A stretch of DNA of 7,942 nt from Acidobacteriota bacterium (GCA_004356175.1 SMXV01000015.1:1-7942), one strand, 5' to 3'; counted from the first letter of the stretch, positions 1-6,049 are shown. The notes: generated by a model not told the origin, from the sequence alone. Made by a program: numbers and translations.

Positions 1-1
1 G

Positions 2-502
2 ACCACCACGGCGGAGCAAATTATCCGGGCGATGTTGGCGAACTTCCGCGATGCGTTTGAAGCAGCCTCCGAGGGCGTCGACACCGAGTTCGCCCCCTAC
101 CAGACGGTCATACTCGCGTCGCTGATCGAGAAAGAGACTGGCATCGCGACCGAACGGCCACTCGTCTCGGCCGTCTTCCACAACCGTCTCAAGCGCGGAA
201 TACTGCTGCAGTGCGACCCCACGATCATCTACGGCCTACTCTTGGAAGGTCGGTACCGAGGCAACATCTACGAAAGCGACCTACGAGACCCGCACCCCTA
301 CAACACCTACCTCCACGGGGGCCTTCCGCCTGGGCCGATCGCCAGTCCGGGTGCCGCGTCACTGCGAGCTGCTCTCTCGCCTGCGGAGTCTGAGTATATT
401 TTCTTCGTCGCCAACCCAAGCGGCGATGGAAGCCATACGTTCTCCGTCTCACTTACTGCTCACAATCGTGCCGTGGCGAAGTTCCGAGCCGGTGGTGACT
501 AG
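2..502 (+). CDS. mltG: MltG/YceG-family endolytic murein transglycosylase (5'-truncated)
   Basis: This is the C-terminal 166 residues of a membrane-anchored lytic transglycosylase that cuts nascent glycan strands and so ends peptidoglycan chains outside the inner membrane. The reading frame is open from base 2; the N-terminal cytoplasmic/TM part and the first half of the domain lie outside the window. The family's conserved blocks are visible. LASLIEKETG contains the presumed catalytic Glu, encoded near 128-130. It is followed by VFHNRLKRGILLQCDPTIIYG, then YNTYLHGGLPPGPIASPG, then a C-terminal FFVANPSGDGSHTFS stretch with a final HNRAVAKFR, which matches the usual end of the family. The ATG at 32 is internal, not the start. 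The next gene begins 2 nt after the stop, so the two are probably co-transcribed. The family assignment is firm. Confidence 0.95.
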   Translation, partial: TTTAEQIIRAMLANFRDAFEAASEGVDTEFAPYQTVILASLIEKETGIATERPLVSAVFHNRLKRGILLQCDPTIIYGLLLEGRYRGNIYESDLRDPHPYNTYLHGGLPPGPIASPGAASLRAALSPAESEYIFFVANPSGDGSHTFSVSLTAHNRAVAKFRAGGD

Positions 503-504
503 CC

Positions 505-1017
505 GTGCCGAAGCCGGGCAAGAGGCCTTCGGTGGAGACGCTGGTGCAGGAATTCCTGTCGGGCAGGGCCGAAGAAGAAATAAGGCAAGAGTCCCTCGGC
601 GAATTGCAACGATTCGTTTCTTCACGTCGTGAAGGTAGCCCTCCGAGCCCAGCGAGATTGCTCGATATTCTGCTCTCGACCAACACCGCAGTCAGCCGTT
701 CGATCGGTGGATTCGCACCCGATCTGAGAGGGCGTGTGCGTATCCACGATCTGGACTCGTCCCAGGAGTCTTTGATCGAGATGGCGAACGAGTACGAAAA
801 GGCGCGATCAGCGAACGACCAAGACCGCGCATTCGACTGCCGCCGTGCCGTGCTGCACAGCAAGAAGCGCCTGGCGTTCTTGCTCGCACGTCCCAACCTA
901 TCGGAGGAGAAGCGACGGGAGAAAATGGAACTCCAGCAATGGTTTCGCGTGTGGCTCGAGGCTCCGGGACTGTTCGAAGCGTGGGTCGACCTTCGGCGCC
1001 GAAGCACCTCCAAGTGA
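505..1017 (+). CDS. Uncharacterised soluble, charged helical protein (170 aa)
   Basis: I do not recognise this family. The frame starts with GTG 2 nt after the mltG stop; a GGTGG stretch at 491-495 could serve as a weak ribosome binding site, and there is no other good start until a Met near residue 94. The protein has no signal peptide or membrane segment. Residues 8-40 and 88-128 look like amphipathic helices rich in E, R and K. Residues 43-50 form a Ser/Pro-rich linker. The C-terminal part (about 130-168) is rich in aromatic residues, with motifs such as LQQWFRVWLEAPGLFEAW and a basic tail. That block looks like the likeliest conserved core. Codon use resembles the neighbours, and the frame is closed tightly by flanking genes on both sides, which supports a real gene. 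Its position between mltG and an envelope lipoprotein hints at an envelope-linked or housekeeping role, but this is guilt by association only. Confidence 0.75.
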   Translation: MPKPGKRPSVETLVQEFLSGRAEEEIRQESLGELQRFVSSRREGSPPSPARLLDILLSTNTAVSRSIGGFAPDLRGRVRIHDLDSSQESLIEMANEYEKARSANDQDRAFDCRRAVLHSKKRLAFLLARPNLSEEKRREKMELQQWFRVWLEAPGLFEAWVDLRRRSTSK

Positions 1018-1018
1018 T

Positions 1019-1027
1019 TGCTATAAT
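1019..1027 (+). promoter_or_regulatory. Extended -10 promoter element (TGCTATAAT)
   Basis: The sequence is a perfect match to the sigma70 extended -10 consensus TGnTATAAT. It begins 2 nt after the stop codon of the unknown 170-residue gene. No recognisable -35 hexamer stands 16-18 nt upstream (999-1004 is CCGAAG), as is usual for extended -10 promoters. Transcription would be expected to begin near 1034, giving a leader of about 33 nt before the TTG at 1067. It would let the lipoprotein and ABC ATPase genes be expressed apart from mltG. The match is seen in sequence; activity is inferred. Confidence 0.55.
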
Positions 1028-1066
1028 GTGGCATTGAGTCGCTCTACCCCGACCATTCCTTCCCTC

Positions 1067-1936
1067 TTGAAAACTCCTTGGCTACCATTTCTGCTTGCTT
1101 TTGCTGTGGTTGGCTCGGGCTGCCTCTGGAGGACTCAGCGGATCGAACCGCCACAACTCGCTGCGCGTACGGCTACCTTGGAGGAATTGCTGACTCAACT
1201 TGAGCGCTTCGAGTCTCTCAAGAGCATGCGCGCCACTGTAGACATTGGACTGTCGTACCTCAACGACGACATGAATCGGCTCACGAATCTGAAGGACGTT
1301 CGCGGGTTCATCTTGGCGGAGCGGCCAGCGAAGGCCCGAATTCAGGCGCAGTACCCTGTCACCCATCAGAAGGCATTCGACATGGTTTCGGATGCTGACG
1401 AGTTCAGCGTCTATCTGGTGTGGAACAAACGATTCATCCAGGGCCCGACCTCGCTGGAAACTCATTCAGAAAAGCGAATCGAGAATATCCGCCCCCAGCA
1501 CATCGTGGAACCACTACTTATTGCCCCTCCACGTAGCGACGAGATAGCCGCGTTGGACAACCAAATCAGAAGTGGCACGCTCTACCATGTCGTGGTGTTT
1601 CGGAAACAGGTCGGCGACCACGAGGTGATCACTCGTAAGCTCTGGTTTGATCGGACGACATTGGAGCTACACCAACTCGAGATCTACGACGGCCAGGGCA
1701 ATATTGTGACCGTCGCAACATACTCTCAATGGTTGGAGGAAAACGGTGCGCCGTACCCAACTTCAGTCAATATTTCTCGTCCTCTCGACGGGTATCGGGT
1801 GTCCATCACAATCAGAGATCCCGGCATCAACGAATCTCTGCCGGAGGACGCTTTTACGCTGGAACCACCAGCAGGCATCGAGATTGAACGTGTCGGAGAT
1901 TCAGAACAGCTAGACGTGCAAGCGAGCGCACAATAA
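1067..1936 (+). CDS. LolA/LolB-like outer-membrane lipoprotein
   Basis: This is a predicted lipoprotein with a body resembling the LolA/LolB (DUF4292-like) fold, which shields lipid tails in lipoprotein or lipid transfer across the periplasm. From the TTG at 1067 the protein is 289 residues and begins with a compact signal peptide: Met-Lys, a hydrophobic run WLPFLLAFAVV, then GSGC with the lipid-accepting Cys at residue 19. The residue after Cys is Leu, not Asp, which favours the outer membrane. The body alternates short beta strands. A stretch near residues 105-126 (FDMVSDADEFSVYLVWNKRF) resembles the family's core hairpin, and a later block (HQLEIYDGQGNIVTVATYSQW) is also LolA-like. In-frame alternatives are GTG 1028 and TTG 1034. 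I prefer 1067 because it gives a normal signal length and lies downstream of the extended -10 element. The frame stays open back to 845, but that stretch overlaps the preceding gene and is not protein-like. No clear ribosome binding site precedes any candidate start. The LolA/LolB link is at fold level only. Confidence 0.7.
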   Translation: MKTPWLPFLLAFAVVGSGCLWRTQRIEPPQLAARTATLEELLTQLERFESLKSMRATVDIGLSYLNDDMNRLTNLKDVRGFILAERPAKARIQAQYPVTHQKAFDMVSDADEFSVYLVWNKRFIQGPTSLETHSEKRIENIRPQHIVEPLLIAPPRSDEIAALDNQIRSGTLYHVVVFRKQVGDHEVITRKLWFDRTTLELHQLEIYDGQGNIVTVATYSQWLEENGAPYPTSVNISRPLDGYRVSITIRDPGINESLPEDAFTLEPPAGIEIERVGDSEQLDVQASAQ

Positions 1937-1945
1937 GTAACAACG

Positions 1946-2635
1946 GTGTCCTCTCAACCAATACTTGAAGTCCAAGCTCTCAAGAAGACATTCCATATGG
2001 GAGGCGTCGAAGTCCACGCATTGCGCGGCGTCGACCTCAAAGTGGAGCCCGGTGAGTTCATCGCTATTCTAGGTCCGTCAGGATCCGGCAAGTCGACACT
2101 GTTTCATGTGGTCGGCGGTCTGACTCCGCCAACGTCGGGTATCGTTCGTATTGAAGGGCAGGACCTGGCGGGAATGACCGAGCGCCAACGTACCGAACTC
2201 CGTAGGCACGCGGTAGGCTTCGTGTTTCAGAAGTTCAACTTACTGCCGACACTCACCGCTAGCGAGAACATCGAAATCGCCCGCGACATCGCTGGAAACC
2301 ATCAACCACTCAGCCACTACTTCAAAGAAGTCGTCAAGGTCCTGGGCCTTTCTAATCGGCTTGATCACAAGCCCTACGCCCTCTCAGGCGGCGAGCAACA
2401 GCGTGTCGCGATCGCTCGAGCAATCGTCAATCACCCGCGCATTCTTCTCGCGGACGAACCGACCGGCAATCTCGACACGGCGAACTCCGAACTTGTGCTC
2501 AACACACTCAAACAACTCAACGAAGAGTTCGGCCAGACTGTCTTGATGATCACGCACAACCCCGAGGCGGCCGAATTCGTCTCGAAACGTCGAATCGAAA
2601 TGCGCGACGGCCTCGTCACCCACGACGACTACTAG
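1946..2635 (+). CDS. LolD/MacB-type ABC transporter ATP-binding protein
   Basis: This is a complete 229-residue nucleotide-binding subunit that would power an inner-membrane permease by ATP hydrolysis. All catalytic motifs are intact: Walker A GPSGSGKST at residues 43-51, Q-loop Gln95 in FVFQKFNLLP, signature LSGGEQQR at 146-153, Walker B ILLADE at 166-171 with catalytic Glu171, D-loop NLD at 175-177 and H-loop His204. Length and the LLADEPTGNLD and NLLPTLTASEN motifs place it in the LolD/MacB/FtsE-like group, whose members work with FtsX/MacB-fold permeases that extract lipoproteins or extrude substrates rather than import. The start is GTG, 9 nt after the lipoprotein stop, with no obvious ribosome binding site, so coupling to that gene is likely. 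No permease gene is in the window. The neighbouring LolA/LolB-like lipoprotein makes a lipoprotein-sorting role attractive, but the sequence alone does not separate LolD from MacB-type efflux. Confidence 0.93.
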   Translation: MSSQPILEVQALKKTFHMGGVEVHALRGVDLKVEPGEFIAILGPSGSGKSTLFHVVGGLTPPTSGIVRIEGQDLAGMTERQRTELRRHAVGFVFQKFNLLPTLTASENIEIARDIAGNHQPLSHYFKEVVKVLGLSNRLDHKPYALSGGEQQRVAIARAIVNHPRILLADEPTGNLDTANSELVLNTLKQLNEEFGQTVLMITHNPEAAEFVSKRRIEMRDGLVTHDDY

Positions 2636-2637
2636 AC

Positions 2638-2656
2638 AGTTCCGCCGCTCGGAACT
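2638..2656 (+). terminator. Hairpin after the ABC ATPase gene, likely transcript end
   Basis: AGTTCCG (2638-2644) and CGGAACT (2650-2656) form a perfect 7-bp stem around the 5-nt loop CCGCT. It starts 2 nt after the ATPase stop. The following bases are CTCCTTAAAC, so there is no proper U-tract and it is not a textbook Rho-independent terminator. It could still mark or protect the 3' end of the envelope operon, since a separate promoter follows before the next gene. Confidence 0.45.
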
Positions 2657-2721
2657 CTCCTTAAACAGAACACCCTAGCTCCTCTGGTACAGTCGATTTC
2701 TATCGCCGTACCTCGGTTCCA

Positions 2722-2750
2722 TTGACCGTTCTTGAGACCCGCTGCATAGT
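2722..2750 (+). promoter_or_regulatory. Sigma70-type promoter for the PilZ-like gene
   Basis: TTGACC (2722-2727) and CATAGT (2745-2750) stand 17 nt apart, the ideal spacing, with five of six and four of six consensus matches. The predicted start of transcription near 2757 would give a leader of about 30 nt before the ATG at 2787, including a short GGAAG (2778-2782) that could bind the ribosome. A further TGGTACAGT at 2685-2693 resembles an extended -10 element and could be a second, weaker promoter. Confidence 0.55.
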
Positions 2751-2786
2751 AGAGCCACGGAGTGATGTTTTCGCTCTGGAAGCTCA

Positions 2787-3353
2787 ATGCAGCGCAACTT
2801 AATCAGCATGATCCGAGGCCTTTTCGCTCAAGGCGAAAGTGCAACAAAGACAGCTGCGAGTGACAAGCCAAACGCTCAAGTCGCCATTCTCAGCATGCCC
2901 TCTTGGGCAGGTCGGCGAGTGCGCCACCAAGTTCAAGTCATAGACAGAAAGCCGGACTCCGCAACAGTCTGGTCGCCCGAGTACGTCGACGTCAAAGAGA
3001 CGGTCTGGATCGAAGATGCCGGTCGCGCCGTGCGGTGCAGCGTCAACGAATACGTCGCCACCGGCGGCGGTTATCGGTTGCATCTGTCGATCACCGGCGA
3101 CAGCCGCCGTTTCAAAGAACGTATTCCATGCAATAGCCCCGGCGACCTCGAATGGGTCGAGGGGCTTACGCGAGTACGGTGCCCAGTGCGGGTTACCAAC
3201 GAGACGACTGATGGCGTTCAGCTCACGCTGTCACGTCCCGCGCCAGAGATTCGATCCGTCCGCCTGCAGTACAACGGCACCACAAAGACAGGCACTATTC
3301 GCTATTGCGTACAAATCGGTGCCTCCTACCTGGTTGGCGTCGAGTTCGTCTAA
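2787..3353 (+). CDS. PilZ-like domain protein with two tandem PilZ-like units
   Basis: This is a 188-residue cytosolic protein resembling the PilZ family of c-di-GMP receptors, which act on motility, adhesion and exopolysaccharide. Residues 1-42 are a variable leader. Residues 44-102 and 129-187 align without gaps as two 59-residue units, both beginning RVR and both closing with a G..Y beta-hairpin. The second unit ends in the family-typical YLVGVEF. It also has an RxxxR (Arg131-Arg135) and an NxTxxG (Asn138-Gly143) resembling the c-di-GMP motifs RxxxR and [D/N]xSxxG, but only 2 residues apart instead of the usual 20 or more. The first unit lacks a clear RxxxR. Ligand binding is therefore uncertain; it may be a degenerate or structural PilZ protein. 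ATG 2787 follows a GGAAG; Met8 is a second possible start. It sits alone between an upstream hairpin plus promoter and a 169-nt gap, so it is probably a single-gene transcript. Confidence 0.65.
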   Translation: MQRNLISMIRGLFAQGESATKTAASDKPNAQVAILSMPSWAGRRVRHQVQVIDRKPDSATVWSPEYVDVKETVWIEDAGRAVRCSVNEYVATGGGYRLHLSITGDSRRFKERIPCNSPGDLEWVEGLTRVRCPVRVTNETTDGVQLTLSRPAPEIRSVRLQYNGTTKTGTIRYCVQIGASYLVGVEFV

Positions 3354-3397
3354 CCGCACCAACTCGAATCCAAGCCCCCAAGCGTTTTTGCTAATCT

Positions 3398-3451
3398 GGC
3401 CGTTCCGCCACGCTATGGCTTTGTTCGTTCATCCAACCGGCCTGAACGGCC
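3398..3451. repeat. Interrupted inverted repeat in the gap before the ketopantoate-reductase gene
   Basis: GGCCGTTC (3398-3405) and GAACGGCC (3444-3451) are perfect 8-bp inverted arms separated by 38 nt. A smaller hairpin, GCCA-CGCTA-TGGC (3407-3419), nests inside the loop. The rest of the 169-nt gap (3354-3522) shows no gene and no convincing -35/-10 pair. The element could be an RNA fold at the end of the PilZ-like transcript, a leader structure for the next gene, or a bipartite protein site. It could also be chance in GC-rich DNA. Confidence 0.35.
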
Positions 3452-3522
3452 AATACGGTGTCTGGACCCTGCTGACTGGTTAGGAGCGGCTGAATCGGTT
3501 ACTACGTCAGGGTGGTTCACTC

Positions 3523-4509
3523 ATGAAAGTTGCTATTTACGGAGCGGGTGCAATCGGCGCCCTGCTTGGCGCTCGTCTATCAGAAGCTGGCTGGGAGGTC
3601 TCCCTGATTGCCAGAGGGGCGCACCTCTCGGCGATTCGGAACAGCGGTCTCCGCATCGTTAGCGATGAGTTCGGCGATAACACCTATCAGCTCGAATCCA
3701 CCGACGACCCGGCCACGATCGGCCCCGTTGACTACCTCATCTTGGGAGTCAAGGCTCACGCCCTGACGGCGATCGCACCACGGGTGGCACCGTTGGTGAA
3801 AGAAAGTACAACTTTCGTCAGCACGCAAAACGGGCTGCCTTGGTGGTACTTCCATGCAGCCGAGGGTGTCGACGCACGTCTCGAATCCGTGGATCCTGGA
3901 GGAGTCATCGCGCAACACATGCCGCCCGAGCAGTGCATCGGTTCGGTCGTGTACATGAGCTGCCACGTCATCGAGCCGGGCGTAGTTCGGCACACGCACG
4001 GTATCCGTCTACCGCTAGGAGAACCCGACGGTACCGCGACAGAACGAGTGAAGGCCCTGGCTGAAGCATTCCGCGCGGGCGGCATCCAGGCTCCCGTCCG
4101 AAACTCCGTGCAGCAAGAGCTTTGGATGAAACTGTTCGGTAACGCGATCTTCAACCCGTTAAGTGCGCTAACCCGAAAAACCCTGGTAGAGATGACGGAA
4201 TTCCCGCCGACCCGGGAGATAATTCTCCGCGCGATGGCTGAAGTCTCAGAAACCGCACTCGCCGTCGGCGTGCGGATTGGCGTCACGCCGGACAAGCGTC
4301 TCGAAGGTGCGCGACAAGCAGGCTTTCACAAGCCGTCGATGTTGCAGGACCTAGAGTCGGGGCGGAGTTCTGAATTGGACTCTCTCACTGGGGCTGCGAT
4401 TGAGCTAGCACACCGTCATCACGTCTCCGTGCCCTGCCTCGAAGCTGTGTATGCCGCAGCCAAGCTTTTGTTTGAGCCGTCCCGCTCGCCAGGCGGTACC
4501 GCCGATTGA
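3523..4509 (+). CDS. panE: 2-dehydropantoate 2-reductase family protein (ketopantoate reductase/ApbA-PanE)
   Basis: The family reduces ketopantoate to pantoate with NADPH in the cytosol, a step toward pantothenate and coenzyme A. The 328-residue protein has the N-terminal dinucleotide-binding loop GAGAIG (residues 7-12) with Arg31 placed to favour NADPH, and the conserved VKAHA and TQNG segments (76-80, 101-104). The C-terminal helical domain has the catalytic-type Lys203 in WMKLFGNAIFNPLSALT, and SMLQD...GRSSELD containing Glu284, which matches the substrate-binding Glu of the family. The NGLPWWYF variant after the cofactor domain (103-110) marks a branch often labelled panE without biochemical proof, so another 2-keto acid substrate is possible. 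The ATG at 3523 follows AGGGTGG at 3509-3515 with 7-nt spacing, the best ribosome binding site of regions 1 and 2. Its stop codon lies inside the -35 box of the phoH promoter. It appears to be transcribed alone, though no clear promoter is visible. Confidence 0.85.
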   Translation: MKVAIYGAGAIGALLGARLSEAGWEVSLIARGAHLSAIRNSGLRIVSDEFGDNTYQLESTDDPATIGPVDYLILGVKAHALTAIAPRVAPLVKESTTFVSTQNGLPWWYFHAAEGVDARLESVDPGGVIAQHMPPEQCIGSVVYMSCHVIEPGVVRHTHGIRLPLGEPDGTATERVKALAEAFRAGGIQAPVRNSVQQELWMKLFGNAIFNPLSALTRKTLVEMTEFPPTREIILRAMAEVSETALAVGVRIGVTPDKRLEGARQAGFHKPSMLQDLESGRSSELDSLTGAAIELAHRHHVSVPCLEAVYAAAKLLFEPSRSPGGTAD

Positions 4510-4534
4510 CGCCCTACAGGGCCTCGGCTATAGT
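4506..4534 (+). promoter_or_regulatory. Sigma70-type promoter of the phoH-ybeY-corC-era cluster, with a dyad in its spacer
   Basis: TTGACG (4506-4511) and TATAGT (4529-4534) are separated by exactly 17 nt, with five of six matches in each box. The -35 box contains the TGA stop of the upstream gene (4507-4509). The dyad GCCCT-AC-AGGGC (4511-4522) lies almost wholly in the spacer and could be a repressor operator, or the weak hairpin end of the upstream mRNA. Transcription should start near 4541, leaving about 33 nt of leader before the TTG of phoH. Confidence 0.6.
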
Positions 4535-4573
4535 CGGGGCAAGAGATAGCTCCCCACGAGCGTTTCGCCAACC

Positions 4574-5584
4574 TTGACAACAGTCGCAGTCAACCTCACT
4601 CACGGACTCCAACCGCTTTTTGGCACCCACGACGAGAACATCCGTTTTCTTGAAGCGGAACTCGGAGTAACGACCCATGTTCTCGAAGATGCTCTTGAAG
4701 TCACCGGCGAGAAGACCTCGGTCCTTCGCGTTCGCGACATCCTCAACGACTACGAGACGCTCGTTAGAGAAGGCAATAAGTTCTCGCAAGTCGATATCAA
4801 GAGCTATCTGCGCGTCCTATCGGAAGATCCCGAGGTCTCTCTTCTCAAGCTGGTAGCTGCTAGTCGGCAGAGATCGGTTGGCCAGAAAGTTCTCGCACCG
4901 CGCGGTCTAAACCAGATGCGCTACATCGAGGCCATGGACCGCTGCGACATGGTCTTTGGCATTGGGCCAGCCGGTACCGGAAAAACCTACTTGGCGGTCG
5001 CGCAGGCGGTTTCGCAATTACTGAGCAAGCAGGTCCGTCGCATCGTGCTCACTCGCCCCGCCGTCGAGGCCGGAGAACGCTTGGGCTTCTTGCCGGGCAC
5101 CATACAACAGAAGGTCGACCCTTATCTGCGGCCGCTCTACGACGCGTTGCACGATATGCTTGAGCCCGACCGCGTCGAGCGTCTGATCGAAAAGAATGTG
5201 ATTGAGATTGCACCGCTTGCCTTCATGCGAGGACGCTCGCTCAACGAGAGCTTTATTATTCTCGACGAGGCTCAGAACACCACCGTCGAGCAGATGAAGA
5301 TGTTCATCACCCGCCTGGGCTTTGGCTCACGGGCTGTCATTACGGGCGACGTCACCCAAATCGATTTAGCGGTAGGTAGACGAAGCGGGCTGCTCGACGC
5401 AGTTGACGTACTACCTCGGGTTGAAGGCATCTCGTTTCAGTACTTCAACGACCGCGACGTCGTTCGACACGACCTCGTCCAGCGAGTCGTGCGTGCGTAC
5501 GAGCGATATAATCAGAAAAGCCTATTCCCCGCCAAGGGAGGCGTCGGCCACAACAGTCAGCCGCCCACGTCAACCAGCGAATAG
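4574..5584 (+). CDS. phoH: PhoH-like ATPase (YbeZ family)
   Basis: This is a 336-residue P-loop NTPase of the PhoH/YbeZ family, thought to act with YbeY in rRNA and RNA metabolism in the cytosol. The N-terminal 110 residues form the family's small nucleic-acid-binding-like region. The ATPase part has Walker A GPAGTGKT (131-138), the family block RPAVEAGERLGFLPG (161-175), Walker B FIILDEAQ (227-234) and ITGDVTQIDL (256-265). The C-terminal VRHDLVQRVVRAYERY is also typical, followed by a short disordered tail. The start is TTG. An in-frame stop at 4547-4549 leaves only 25 nt upstream, with no ATG or GTG there, so TTG 4574 is chosen largely by elimination. No Shine-Dalgarno sequence is visible in the pyrimidine-rich leader. 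Its own promoter overlaps the previous gene's stop. ybeY begins 6 nt after its stop, the same order as ybeZ-ybeY in E. coli. Confidence 0.95.
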   Translation: MTTVAVNLTHGLQPLFGTHDENIRFLEAELGVTTHVLEDALEVTGEKTSVLRVRDILNDYETLVREGNKFSQVDIKSYLRVLSEDPEVSLLKLVAASRQRSVGQKVLAPRGLNQMRYIEAMDRCDMVFGIGPAGTGKTYLAVAQAVSQLLSKQVRRIVLTRPAVEAGERLGFLPGTIQQKVDPYLRPLYDALHDMLEPDRVERLIEKNVIEIAPLAFMRGRSLNESFIILDEAQNTTVEQMKMFITRLGFGSRAVITGDVTQIDLAVGRRSGLLDAVDVLPRVEGISFQYFNDRDVVRHDLVQRVVRAYERYNQKSLFPAKGGVGHNSQPPTSTSE

Positions 5585-5590
5585 AGCTCC

Positions 5591-6049
5591 ATGGGTACAG
5601 ACTCCAGCGACGGGCCTTGTTGGTATCAGAATCGCCAGCATAAGGTTCCCATTGACGATCAGACGGTCGTCGAGTTCCTCGACCACATCGCCGTTGACCT
5701 GGCTAAACGCCGAGAGTTTGCTGTCTTGGTCAGCTCCGACGACGTTGTCCGCGATGCGAATCGCCGGTTTCGTGGCATCTCGAAGACCACCGACGTGCTG
5801 TCGTTCCCTGATGGCGAAGACGACCGCCTCGGCGATATTCTGATCGCTGCCGGTCGTGCCCAACAGCAAGCCAGGCAGTTCCAGCTCAGTATCGAAGACG
5901 AACTCAAAACGCTCGCGCTCCACGGTCTGCTCCATCTCATGGGACACGACCACGAGACCGATGACGGCGAAATGCGAGAGCTTGAGACGAACCTTCGGAA
6001 ACGCTACGGGCTCCAGAGCGGGCTCGTCGAGAGGGTCAATGCATGTTGA
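5591..6049 (+). CDS. ybeY: Endoribonuclease YbeY (16S rRNA maturation)
   Basis: YbeY is a single-strand-specific, metal-dependent endoribonuclease that helps mature the 3' end of 16S rRNA and takes part in ribosome quality control. At 152 residues this copy has the usual length. The zinc-binding motif HGLLHLMGHDH is complete (His111, His115, His121). Upstream are the conserved RDANRRFRG...TDVLSFP segment (54-73, with the proposed catalytic Arg54) and GDILIA (81-86). The position before TDVLSFP that is often Pro is Thr here, a minor variation. ATG 5591 lies 6 nt after the phoH stop with only a weak GAG-type ribosome site, suggesting translational coupling. Its last 7 nt overlap the next gene. 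Identification is secure from motif, length and context. Confidence 0.96.
   Translation: MGTDSSDGPCWYQNRQHKVPIDDQTVVEFLDHIAVDLAKRREFAVLVSSDDVVRDANRRFRGISKTTDVLSFPDGEDDRLGDILIAAGRAQQQARQFQLSIEDELKTLALHGLLHLMGHDHETDDGEMRELETNLRKRYGLQSGLVERVNAC

Noticed and set aside
453..1034. 193-residue open frame on the minus strand
   Set aside because: It lies antisense to two well-supported genes, its composition is Ser/Arg-rich as expected for a shadow frame, and it has no recognisable motif.
845..1066. In-frame upstream extension of the lipoprotein reading frame to an ATG at 845
   Set aside because: It overlaps the 170-residue gene in another frame, has Arg/Ser/Cys-rich shadow composition, and would bury the signal peptide 92 residues inside the protein.
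2685..2693. Second extended -10-like element TGGTACAGT upstream of the PilZ-like gene
   Set aside because: It lacks a spaced -35 (TTAAAC at 2661-2666 is 21 nt away) and is weaker than the TTGACC-17-CATAGT pair, so it is mentioned but not listed as its own feature.
3381..3392. AGCGTTTTTGCT as a terminator after the PilZ-like gene
   Set aside because: The stem is only 3 bp, and the T-run is in the loop rather than after the stem.
3016..3483. 155-residue open frame overlapping the PilZ-like gene and the following gap
   Set aside because: Composition is Pro/Ser/Ala-rich without motifs, and most of it overlaps the PilZ-like gene, whose frame has a recognisable domain ending.
4514..4789. Minus-strand 91-residue frame over the phoH start
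   Set aside because: It is antisense to the promoter and the N-terminus of phoH, with no family signature and no promoter or ribosome site of its own.
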